From: Vibrio ruber DSM 16370
GTDB taxonomy: Bacteria > Pseudomonadota > Gammaproteobacteria > Enterobacterales > Vibrionaceae
NCBI RefSeq assembly: GCF_900163965.1
Contig: NZ_FULE01000050.1
Span: forward strand, 62,001-126,000
DNA: 64,000 nucleotides
Direction of reading: 5' to 3'
A program made the translations under genes and the position numbers. The notes beneath the pieces are model-generated. The model saw only the letters and a program-made list of their open reading frames with translations, ran no database searches and was not told the DNA's origin. Positions 51,736 through 59,817 of the stretch are shown one piece after another (positions within the stretch are counted from its first letter, which is position 1; each line of letters begins with the position of its first letter).

Positions 51736-52091
51736 GAATATCAAATCCTTTTATATTCATTGAAAAATTGAATGATCTTTCATTCAGGATACAACGAAAT
51801 CGTGTCATGCGGCGGCAAATCGTATAACACAATCAAAAATAACAGGAAATATTGACTACCCTATGGAAGACAATATATACCTGAACCGAAGTATCCAAAA
51901 GAACACCTTCATCCACTTTCTACGTCCAAGCTAGATTTTATTCCGCCTGTTCTTTCCTGTTCTCAGATAAGTTCCTCCATTTCATCAAGATATCTGTTGT
52001 TATGACGGTTTTTATCAAACTGAGATCCATTCATCGGGTTCAACGCAAATTTGAGACATTCCTCCAATAAATGACCTTCAACAACGCACCA
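51736..52091 (-). other. 356-base gap between hypB and csrD
   Basis: No gene is supported here. GAATGA and TCATTC (about 51771-51786) can form a short hairpin near the csrD start, but no strong terminator for the long hyp operon is seen and no clear promoter boxes for csrD can be fixed by eye. Confidence 0.5.
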
Positions 52092-53183
52092 TCAAGATAC
52101 AAGTTGCTTCTGCTGTTGCGTCAGCCAGTCAATCCAGGCTGACATCCCCTCACCCGTGGTCGCTGAGATTTTGATCACTTGGATATCCGGATTGATCTGA
52201 CGAGCATTGGCAATACAGGCTTCAATATCAAAATCGACATAGTTCAACAGATCAATTTTATTCACCAGCATCAACTGAGAAGCAGCAAACATATTGGGAT
52301 ACTTCAATGGCTTATCTTCACCTTCAGTGACAGATAAAATGGTGACTTTATGCCGCTCTCCCAGATCAAAACTCGCAGGACAAACTAAATTGCCGACATT
52401 TTCAATAAACAAGATGCCAGACGTTTGCATGTCAAGCTGATGATACGCGCGGTGGATCATCTGAGCGTCGAGATGGCAGCCCTTGCCGGTATTGACTTGA
52501 ATCGCGGGAACAGAGGTTGCCCGAATTCGGTTGGCATCCTGACTGGTCTGTTGATCCCCTTCAATCACTGCGCATGAACAGGTTGATTGCAACTGCTTCA
52601 ATGTTTCGACCAGTAGCGTCGTTTTACCGGACCCCGGGCTCGACATCAGGTTTAACACCAGTTGGCCATGTTGCTGAAAATGAGCACGGTTTTCATCAGC
52701 GATGCGATCATTCTGGCTCAAAATATCTTGTTCCAAATGAATTAACTGGCGCTGAGATACCCCTGTGACATGGGTTTGAGCCGCTCCCTGACCATAATGA
52801 AGATCGCCTTGAGTCGTGACCGTTGGCTGATGCGGTGCTTCATGGTCATGATGATGGTGGGAGTCATGCGTGTGAGGCTTTGCAGAAGATTGATGCATCG
52901 TCTGCATTTGTGAAGAGACTTCGTCCTGATGAATATGATAATGGATATGATGATGAACGTCGCCCTGATGGCTGTAATGATGATGAACCACCATCGGCTG
53001 TACTTTTGACGGTTCAGCATGTGTATGAGGATGGGAATGGTCATGATGGTCATGATGGTCATGATGGTCATGATGGTCATGATGGTCATGATGGTCATGA
53101 TGGTCATGATGGTCATGATGGTCATGATGGTCATGATGATGCTCATCCAAATGGCTTTCGCCACAACCGCAAACACTACACAT
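52092..53183 (-). CDS. hypB: Hydrogenase nickel-insertion GTPase HypB with long His-rich repeat
   Basis: Loads nickel into [NiFe]-hydrogenase together with HypA. The 363-residue protein begins MCSVCGCGESH with the N-terminal CxxCGC metal motif, followed by about eleven tandem His-His-Asp triplets and further His-rich stretches to about residue 120, then the G domain with NLMSSPGSGKTTLL (P-loop), VIEGDQQTSQDA, IENVGNLVCPA and LVNKIDLL, including the metal-binding Cys and His residues of HypB. The His-rich part probably stores nickel. It overlaps hypA by 8 bases and ends the operon. The repeat DNA is listed separately. Confidence 0.95.
   Translation of the reverse strand: MCSVCGCGESHLDEHHHDHHDHHDHHDHHDHHDHHDHHDHHDHHDHHDHSHPHTHAEPSKVQPMVVHHHYSHQGDVHHHIHYHIHQDEVSSQMQTMHQSSAKPHTHDSHHHHDHEAPHQPTVTTQGDLHYGQGAAQTHVTGVSQRQLIHLEQDILSQNDRIADENRAHFQQHGQLVLNLMSSPGSGKTTLLVETLKQLQSTCSCAVIEGDQQTSQDANRIRATSVPAIQVNTGKGCHLDAQMIHRAYHQLDMQTSGILFIENVGNLVCPASFDLGERHKVTILSVTEGEDKPLKYPNMFAASQLMLVNKIDLLNYVDFDIEACIANARQINPDIQVIKISATTGEGMSAWIDWLTQQQKQLVS
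53041..53138. repeat. Tandem 9-bp repeat inside hypB (about 11 copies)
   Basis: About eleven perfect copies of the 9-base unit TCATGATGG encode the His-His-Asp triplets of HypB on the minus strand. Because units are identical and a multiple of three, slippage would change the length of the nickel-binding tract without breaking the frame. Confidence 0.95.
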
Positions 53184-53526
53184 AAGATTCTACCTCTATC
53201 GATTTAATTTTTAATTCTTCTCCGGTTTCAACTCGCAACTGATACGAATGACATAACGGACAGCCGGTATAATGGGTATCGATTTCAACTGGTTTCTGAC
53301 ATTGTTCACACCAGGCTGTGGCCGGAATCATCTCCACCAAAAATTGCGCCCCTTCCGCTAACGTCTCGCGGCTGGCAAACTGCAATCCCGTCAATAACGC
53401 ATCCGGTTCAATGCAAGAAAGCACCCCAATCCCCAAGGTAACCGCAGTGATACGATTAACCTGCCGCTGCCGTGCATGTTCTACGACCAGATCAATGGTT
53501 TTCAGGCTTAGCGATAATTCATGCAT
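53176..53526 (-). CDS. hypA: Hydrogenase maturation nickel chaperone HypA
   Basis: 116-residue protein that hands nickel to HypB and the hydrogenase precursor. It starts MHELSLSLKTIDLV with the nickel ligand His2, and has the zinc-binding pair CEQCQKPVEID and CPLCHSYQL. It lies between hypE (9 bases upstream) and hypB (overlap). Confidence 0.96.
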   Translation of the reverse strand: MHELSLSLKTIDLVVEHARQRQVNRITAVTLGIGVLSCIEPDALLTGLQFASRETLAEGAQFLVEMIPATAWCEQCQKPVEIDTHYTGCPLCHSYQLRVETGEELKIKSIEVESYV

Positions 53527-53535
53527 AATTGACTC

Positions 53536-54537
53536 CTAGCAAATGCGCGGTAACAGTTCACCGGCTGGGAAATCGAGATAACGCCGGCTTCCCCAAGCGC
53601 TGTGCAGCACTGGTTTTGCCGGTGATAAGGAAACGGCTTCACCGATCACTGCTGCATGTGCGTTAAACTGATGCAAAATCTCAAGTGTATGCTGTGCCTG
53701 CGTTGCTGGAACCGCAATGACAAACGTCCCTTCATTAGCTAAATCATAGGGCTCAAACCCACATAATTCACAGATACCCCGCACGGCATCATCAACCGGG
53801 ATTTGCGTTTCCTGAATTGCCAGTTGTAAACCACAACTCTGGCACCACTCATTCAGCACCGCAGCCAAACCGCCGCGCGTTGCATCGCGCATTGCATGGA
53901 TATCAATTGAAGCAGCTAACAACGCCTCAACCACCGGCCACAGTACAGCGCAGTCACTGATGATCGGATGGGCAAGCCGTAATGATTCTCTGGCTGCCAG
54001 AATACAGGCACCGTGGCAACCGATATCCCGGGAAACCAAAATCACGTCCCCGGCCATAATCCGCTGCGCCGAGACATCTGCTTTTTGTATCGCACCAATA
54101 CCGGTGGTATTGATGAACACTTTATCTGCCGCACCTCTGGGCACAACTTTGGTATCACCACAGACGATCTGGGTCTGACCGACAGCAAGCTCTGCTGCCA
54201 TCGCATCGACAATCGTTTCTAATTCGCTGATGAGCGTGCCTTCTTCAATAATAAAGCTACAGCTCAGATAAGTCGGTTTGGCAGCAACCATCGCCAAATC
54301 ATTACAGGTACCGGCCACCGCAAGCGTACCGATATTCCCTCCGGCAAAAAAATGGGGAGAGACGGTAAAACTGTCGGTTGTCATGGCTAATGGTGACGGG
54401 ATATTCAGGGTCGCGGCATCTTCAGCCTGATTGAGAATATCGTTCCCCAGTCGCTGCCAAAACAGATGCTGAATGAGGTGATTCATCTCGACGCCACCAC
54501 CGCCATGGCTCAATTGAACGGTTTGCTGTTTTTTCAT
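53536..54537 (-). CDS. hypE: Hydrogenase maturation protein HypE
   Basis: Dehydrates the carbamoyl group transferred by HypF to a thiocyanate on its C-terminal Cys, giving the cyanide ligands of [NiFe]-hydrogenase. The 333-residue PurM/SelD-like protein has LSHGGGGVEMNHLI, TTDSFTVSPHFFAGGNIG and DATRGGLAAVLNE, and ends in LPRIC with the acceptor Cys as last residue. It overlaps hypD by 4 bases. Confidence 0.96.
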   Translation of the reverse strand: MKKQQTVQLSHGGGGVEMNHLIQHLFWQRLGNDILNQAEDAATLNIPSPLAMTTDSFTVSPHFFAGGNIGTLAVAGTCNDLAMVAAKPTYLSCSFIIEEGTLISELETIVDAMAAELAVGQTQIVCGDTKVVPRGAADKVFINTTGIGAIQKADVSAQRIMAGDVILVSRDIGCHGACILAARESLRLAHPIISDCAVLWPVVEALLAASIDIHAMRDATRGGLAAVLNEWCQSCGLQLAIQETQIPVDDAVRGICELCGFEPYDLANEGTFVIAVPATQAQHTLEILHQFNAHAAVIGEAVSLSPAKPVLHSAWGSRRYLDFPAGELLPRIC

Positions 54538-55697
54538 CTGCGAGACTCCTGTGGTTCAATATGAAAACCGGCGTAGCGATAATAAGCATTGCAAGCCCCT
54601 TCAGAACTCACCATACAACTGCCCATCGGCCGACTTGGTTGACACGCTTTGCCAAACACTTTGCAATCCGTCGGGCTGGCGAGTCCACGTAAAATATCCC
54701 CACAACGGCACGCTTTGTGATCCGGTACTGGCTCCTGCGGTAACAGCGATTCAAACAGCACTTCTGCGTCCAGATCTGCATATTGTGCCCGGAGCTTCAG
54801 GGCGGAGTTCGGTATATTTCCCAGCCCACGCCAGTTAAATGCTGCCCGGACTTCAAAAATATCCGCGATACATGCCTGCGCAACCGTATTCCCCTCAAGT
54901 GAGACAGCCCGTGTATATTGCGTCTGCAAAGCAGGCTGACCATCAAGCGCAAGTTCGACCAGCATATGTACCGACTCCAATACATCCACCGGCTCAAAGC
55001 CGGAAACAACCACCGGAATTTGATAATGCCGGACTATCGGCTGATAAATCTTCGCCCCGGTGATCACGCTGACATGGGATGGGCCGAGAAATGCATTCAC
55101 CCGGGTCATTGAGTCCGCCATCACCGCATCCATTGCCGGTGGCACCAGCACATGATTGATATGAAAAAAAAGATTGTTCAACTGTAGACGTCGCGCCTGT
55201 TGGACTAAAACCGCCGTCATCGGAGTCGTGGTTTCAAAACCGATCGCAAAATAGACCACCTTTTGCTGCGGATTTTGGCGGGCAATTTCAAGTACATCCA
55301 TCGGATCATAGATTGGCACGACTGACCCGCCGTTAGCCCGGCATTCAGCCAGCGACAAACGAGAGCCCGGTACCCGAATCATATCGCCCAAAGTGACCAA
55401 AATGACGCCTTCGGTCTGCGCCAGTATAATCGCATGATCAATACGCTCTTTCGGCATGATACAGACCGGGCATCCCGGCCCGTGGACAAAATGTAAATTC
55501 TCCGGAAGTAACTGCTGAATTCCGTATTTCATAATGGTGTGCGTGTGTCCGCCGCACACTTCCATCATGTACAGAGGCTCGGTCAAGTGACACGCTTTCT
55601 GGCGAATCTGTTCAGCCAAACCACGAATGACCGCCGGTTCGCGAAAACCCTGATACAAACTCCGGACCGAATCTGTTGCGCTTATTTCGTCATTCAT
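54534..55697 (-). CDS. hypD: Hydrogenase maturation protein HypD
   Basis: Iron-sulfur scaffold on which the Fe(CN)2CO unit is assembled with HypC. The 387-residue protein shows CGGHTHTIMKYGIQQLLP, HGPGCPVCIMPKERID, FAIGFETTTPMTA and the C-terminal cysteines in CRCGDILRG and CKVFGKAC that bind the 4Fe-4S cluster. I prefer the ATG at 55697, 4 bases after the hypC stop; an upstream start at 55721 would overlap hypC. Confidence 0.95.
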   Translation of the reverse strand: MNDEISATDSVRSLYQGFREPAVIRGLAEQIRQKACHLTEPLYMMEVCGGHTHTIMKYGIQQLLPENLHFVHGPGCPVCIMPKERIDHAIILAQTEGVILVTLGDMIRVPGSRLSLAECRANGGSVVPIYDPMDVLEIARQNPQQKVVYFAIGFETTTPMTAVLVQQARRLQLNNLFFHINHVLVPPAMDAVMADSMTRVNAFLGPSHVSVITGAKIYQPIVRHYQIPVVVSGFEPVDVLESVHMLVELALDGQPALQTQYTRAVSLEGNTVAQACIADIFEVRAAFNWRGLGNIPNSALKLRAQYADLDAEVLFESLLPQEPVPDHKACRCGDILRGLASPTDCKVFGKACQPSRPMGSCMVSSEGACNAYYRYAGFHIEPQESRR

Positions 55698-55701
55698 CGC
55701 T

Positions 55702-55953
55702 TCACCCAATCCACATCTCATCAGAACCGACCTGACTGATCAGGTCGCGATAGGTTTGCAGGCTCTCCTTGGCTTCTTGCTGATCAATTTTACTGATCGC
55801 AAATCCCACATGAATCAGTAAGTGGTCACCGACCTGAATTGGTTCTGATATCAAGTGAGTACTAACTTCTCGCTCGACACCTAACGTATCGACGACCGCG
55901 GTCATCTGCTCATGTTCGACACTGACAACACTTGCGGGAATACATAAACACAT
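55702..55953 (-). CDS. hypC: Hydrogenase maturation chaperone HypC
   Basis: 83-residue HypC/HybG-type chaperone that carries the iron unit to the hydrogenase large subunit. It begins MCLCIPASVV; the essential Cys directly after the Met requires the start at 55953 rather than the GTG one codon before. VGDHLLIHVGFAISKID is the other family motif. A 63-base gap with no evident promoter lies between hypF and hypC. Confidence 0.95.
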   Translation of the reverse strand: MCLCIPASVVSVEHEQMTAVVDTLGVEREVSTHLISEPIQVGDHLLIHVGFAISKIDQQEAKESLQTYRDLISQVGSDEMWIG

Positions 55954-56019
55954 CACTCGTTACTCTCTGTTGTCCGAAGATTCGGCCACAAGGCTTCACC
56001 ATCGGATAATTCTGCTCAA

Positions 56020-58296
56020 TCAGCGTTGGTGAATGCCATACCAAAGCTGCCCCATCGCAATACCGCTGTCATTCACCGGGATCATCGTACCGCTATATAT
56101 CGGCTGGGCTTCGTCCTGTTTCTGCCACAAGACATCCATCAACAATCGATTTTGAAAGACGCCGCCACTGACAATAACCGGCAGGGACGGATAACGACCG
56201 GCCATCTGTTGAATCGCCCCGGCTAATGCTGCTATCAACCCCAGACATGCGTCAGAAACCGCTGCTTGGCTCAGCCAAATTTGGGATTCAATACACCGAA
56301 TTAATAATGGTTTCCAATCCAGTAGCGACGTCCCGTCTGCCCAGTTCATTTCCCAAGGGATCTCTGCTTGCCCGGCAGTCATGGCTGCGGATTCCACCAG
56401 TAAGCCACTTTCGCCGTCAAAATCAGGACGATCAAGCAATGCGCCTAAACAAGCCCACGCATCAAATAAACGCCCGACAGAAGAACACAGCGGAGAGTGT
56501 TGACCGGACAACCACAGCTGATGCAGATTAGAAAAATCATGATCATCCCATCCCTGAAAGGCCGGGTGTGCCAGCGAGCGAATCTCTTGCAACGAATAAC
56601 ATTCCAGCAGCATTGCCAGCAAAATTCGGGCAGGTTCACGAATCGCCCGCTCGCCGCCAATCAAACGAAAAGGTCTTAAACTGCCACAACGCTGATAACC
56701 TTGAGTATCAGCCAGTAACACTTCACCGCCCCAAACCGTGTCATCATCCCCCATGCCGGTACCGTCAAATGCAAACCCTAATACGGGGTCGGTGATTTGA
56801 TATTCCGCCATTACGGCCAGAATGTGGGCGTGATGATGCTGCACCGGTAAAATGCCGCCTGATCGCGTGTGAGCTGACTGGGTCGAAAAATATCCCGGAT
56901 GATAGTCACACACCCAATGTGACGGTTCACACTGGTATAAATGTTGAAACAATGAAATAGTCTTTTCATAGCGCTGTTGGGTGTCGAGATCATCCAGATC
57001 ACCGATATAAGGAGACAACATCGACTGTCCGGATAACGCCATAGCAATGGTCGATTTTTGCTGCGCGCCCATCGCGACAATCGGGGCGCCCTGATAATCA
57101 CTGTGATGACTGAATGGTGCGTAACCTCGCGCCATTCTCAGCACCCGTATGGTATTACCAGCGTAATGCACAATGCTATCGTCACAGGGGTTGGCAATCG
57201 GCCGGTCATGATCCAGCACAGCGTCCAAAGCCTCCCCAAACAAGCGCAGCATTTCATCGCCGTCTGTTACTAATGGCATCCCGGACAGATTCCCACTGGT
57301 CATCACGAGAACAGGCTCGCTTCGGTAGCGACGATATTGTTCAAACAACAGATGGTGTAACGGGGTATAAGGGAGCATTACGCCCAAGTAAGGACGGTCA
57401 CACGCCACTTCAGGGACAAGCTCAGGATGAGGCCGCCGGTTCATCAGCACGATCGGTGCTGCACTGGCCTTTAGTGCCTGCCATTCGGCGGGCTCTCCGG
57501 TAACATATTGCGCCGCGGTTGCGACACCATCGACCATCACCGCAAAAGGTTTACGCTGACGGTATTTCATTTGGCGCAATTTGCTAACACTCACTGACGA
57601 TGTTGCATCACAAACCAGATGAAATCCGCCAAGCCCTTTTACCGCGATCACCCCGCCTTGGCTAAGTATCTCAGCCGCTTGCTCAAACACTTGATCATGT
57701 TGTGTGGTCAGCGTTCCCCGGGCATGACGCAAAGCAACCTTCGGCCCGCAATGGTGGCAACTGGTCGGCTGGGCATGATAACGCCGGTTGCTCGGCGCTT
57801 GATAAGCCTGCAAACAAGACGGGCAGAAATCAAACCCTTTCATTGTTGTGTTGCCCCGGTCATAAGGCAGTTGCTCAATAATCGAATATCTGGGGCCACA
57901 ATGCGTACAGTTGATAAACGGATAGTGATAATAAGGGGAGTGTTGATCATACATTTCAGATAAACACTCGGGACAAATTGATTGATCCGGAGAAACACTG
58001 ACCGCAACCTGTTTATCACGTTGACTCGGGTGAATGGTAAAGCCTTGTATTCGCCCCAAACGCTGTCGAGCACAAATCACATCATCAACCCGGGCAAGCC
58101 GGGGCGAGCGTTCTCTCAGCGCCCGGACAAACAAATCGAGCGCCTCTTTGTGTCCCTGAACATCAATTTTGACGCCTTCAGAGCTATTCATCACCCATCC
58201 GGTTAAATGATGCTGAACAGCGAGTTGATAAACAAAGGGGCGGAAACCAACCCCCTGAACAACACCGGAAACACAAATAAAATATCGTTCATTCAT
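56020..58296 (-). CDS. hypF: Carbamoyltransferase HypF
   Basis: Makes the carbamoyl moiety for the cyanide ligands from carbamoyl phosphate. The 758-residue protein has an acylphosphatase domain (about 1-90, VSGVVQGVGFRPFVYQLA), two zinc-finger motifs (CPECLSEMYD to CTHCGPRYS and CPSCLQAYQ to CHHCGPK), a YrdC-like domain (about 200-380) and a Kae1-like domain with HHHAHILAVMAEY and GFAFDGTGMGDD. Length is typical. A sigma-54-like site lies 27-42 bases before its start. Confidence 0.96.
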   Translation of the reverse strand: MNERYFICVSGVVQGVGFRPFVYQLAVQHHLTGWVMNSSEGVKIDVQGHKEALDLFVRALRERSPRLARVDDVICARQRLGRIQGFTIHPSQRDKQVAVSVSPDQSICPECLSEMYDQHSPYYHYPFINCTHCGPRYSIIEQLPYDRGNTTMKGFDFCPSCLQAYQAPSNRRYHAQPTSCHHCGPKVALRHARGTLTTQHDQVFEQAAEILSQGGVIAVKGLGGFHLVCDATSSVSVSKLRQMKYRQRKPFAVMVDGVATAAQYVTGEPAEWQALKASAAPIVLMNRRPHPELVPEVACDRPYLGVMLPYTPLHHLLFEQYRRYRSEPVLVMTSGNLSGMPLVTDGDEMLRLFGEALDAVLDHDRPIANPCDDSIVHYAGNTIRVLRMARGYAPFSHHSDYQGAPIVAMGAQQKSTIAMALSGQSMLSPYIGDLDDLDTQQRYEKTISLFQHLYQCEPSHWVCDYHPGYFSTQSAHTRSGGILPVQHHHAHILAVMAEYQITDPVLGFAFDGTGMGDDDTVWGGEVLLADTQGYQRCGSLRPFRLIGGERAIREPARILLAMLLECYSLQEIRSLAHPAFQGWDDHDFSNLHQLWLSGQHSPLCSSVGRLFDAWACLGALLDRPDFDGESGLLVESAAMTAGQAEIPWEMNWADGTSLLDWKPLLIRCIESQIWLSQAAVSDACLGLIAALAGAIQQMAGRYPSLPVIVSGGVFQNRLLMDVLWQKQDEAQPIYSGTMIPVNDSGIAMGQLWYGIHQR

Positions 58297-58322
58297 GGCA
58301 AAACCAGCCTTGAGAACTCTTG

Positions 58323-58338
58323 AGCACGAAGGGCACCA
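58323..58338 (-). promoter_or_regulatory. Candidate sigma-54 promoter upstream of hypF
   Basis: On the minus strand TGGTGCCCTTCGTGCT has GG and GC separated by exactly 10 bases, as in -24/-12 promoters (TGGCAC-N5-TTGC). Several consensus bases are missed. Its position before hypF and the FhlA-like activator gene nearby make it plausible. Confidence 0.4.
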
Positions 58339-58358
58339 GCAAGCTTAAAGCGCACTGA

Positions 58359-58937
58359 TTAAGAGAGGAGAAAAGACCCACCCAGCATTGCGACAACGGC
58401 ACCTAGCGCTTTGACCAAACGACCACTGGCAGAAAAACGTAACACGGCACTCCCGATAGCGATCCCACTCAGATGGAGCAGAAAAGTAGACAAGACAAAA
58501 CCGCTGAAATAAGCCAGAGCATGACTATTAAATGGCATCTCCGCACCGTGTGCCATGCCATGAAATACCGCAAATGCCATGACTAAAACCGTCACCCACT
58601 GATGAGAAATTTGTACACTACGCCACAGTAACAGCCCCATGACGACAACACTCAACGCAATATAAAGTTCGACGCCCGGAATAACTAAACCGGATACGCC
58701 TAAAATGCCTCCGACAATCATCAACGCAATGAAAGAAAGTGGCATCTGCCAGCGGCTTCTTCCCCCAAATAAAGCCGCCAATATGCCGACACTAATCATC
58801 ACACTAAGATGATCGACACCAGTCAGCGGATGCAAGATGCCACTTTCAAAACCATGATCACCACCGTGGCCGGGATGCGCCAACGCCAGTGGAGAAAACA
58901 ATACCAGTAACCCGGGGATTAAATTCTTTATTTTCAT
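58359..58937 (-). CDS. hupE: HupE/UreJ-family nickel permease
   Basis: 192-residue membrane protein, with a signal-like first segment (LIPGLLVLFSPLALA), the family motif HPGHGGDHGFESGILHP followed by GVDHLSVM, and about six helices including FAVFHGMAHGAEMPF; the His residues are thought to bind nickel during uptake. It is encoded between fdhD and hypF, fitting supply of nickel for hydrogenase maturation. Confidence 0.92.
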   Translation of the reverse strand: MKIKNLIPGLLVLFSPLALAHPGHGGDHGFESGILHPLTGVDHLSVMISVGILAALFGGRSRWQMPLSFIALMIVGGILGVSGLVIPGVELYIALSVVVMGLLLWRSVQISHQWVTVLVMAFAVFHGMAHGAEMPFNSHALAYFSGFVLSTFLLHLSGIAIGSAVLRFSASGRLVKALGAVVAMLGGSFLLS

Positions 58938-58975
58938 TCTCTTATCTCTTTATCTTAAACTAAATACATTCCCAA

Positions 58976-59803
58976 CTATTGATTCAACCCGAGAATCCTT
59001 TCTGCGTGTGTATAAATATTGGCTTGTCCCGGGCGGCAGTAGCCGCACAGCGTCACATTGAGACGTTCCGCCAAATCAACCGCCATATCGGTCGCGGCAG
59101 AGATGGCACATAAAATTTCAATGCCTCCGGCGGCGGCTTTCTGCACCATTTCAAAACTGGCCCGGCTCGTGACTAATACCACCCCTTTCTGTTTATGATG
59201 TTTGGTGACCCAACCGATCAATTTGTCGAGTGCGATATGCCGTCCGACATCTTCAAATAATGCTTCCGGCTCACCATGTATATTCAGATAGGCAGCTGCA
59301 TGGCAGGCACCGGTCAATTGATTGAGTTGTTGACTCTGTTTCAACTGGTTTAAAGCACTATCTAATTTCTGCACATGAAACGTTGTATGATTTTCCAGTG
59401 GTGTCTGTACCCGGCAAACATGGGTCAGCTGATCCGTACCACAGAGGCCGCACCCCGTCATGCCTGCCATCGTACGCCGTTTTTCCTGCAGACGATGGAT
59501 ACAGCGATTGGCAATCTCAATCGAGAGCGTAATCCCATCAGGGCTCATCTGAATGCTGATATCATGAATATCACGATCATGATCAATAATGCCTTCCGTC
59601 AGCGAAAAACCAACGGCAAACATATCCAGATCTCTGGGGGTACACATCATAACGGTGTAAGCAACCCCGTTATATTCCAAAGCAACAGGCACTTCTTGAA
59701 TCAGTGTATCGTCAACCAAATGACACTGATTATCCTGCCGATAACGAACAATTTTTTTATGACTGACAGAATCTATATTCTGTACCGTGAAAGATTCATT
59801 CAT
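58976..59803 (-). CDS. fdhD: Formate dehydrogenase sulfurtransferase FdhD
   Basis: Transfers sulfur from IscS to the molybdenum cofactor of formate dehydrogenase. The 275-residue protein contains TGCGLCGTD (the CxxC motif with the reactive Cys pair), HAAAYLNIHGEPEALFEDVGRH cut to its FEDVGRH core, and VVLVTSRASFEMVQKAA, all family hallmarks. Lies 14 bases after the FhlA-like gene and serves the formate dehydrogenase encoded at the window end. Confidence 0.95.
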   Translation of the reverse strand: MNESFTVQNIDSVSHKKIVRYRQDNQCHLVDDTLIQEVPVALEYNGVAYTVMMCTPRDLDMFAVGFSLTEGIIDHDRDIHDISIQMSPDGITLSIEIANRCIHRLQEKRRTMAGMTGCGLCGTDQLTHVCRVQTPLENHTTFHVQKLDSALNQLKQSQQLNQLTGACHAAAYLNIHGEPEALFEDVGRHIALDKLIGWVTKHHKQKGVVLVTSRASFEMVQKAAAGGIEILCAISAATDMAVDLAERLNVTLCGYCRPGQANIYTHAERILGLNQ

Positions 59804-59817
59804 AGGTCAATCCTGAT

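Noticed and set aside
53041..53138. CRISPR-like or intergenic tandem repeat
   Set aside because: The 9-bp units have no spacers and encode the His-rich tract of HypB in frame.
52823..53185. Plus-strand open frame encoding Gly-His-Asp repeats
   Set aside because: It is the antisense shadow of the hypB repeat; hypB has full domain evidence.
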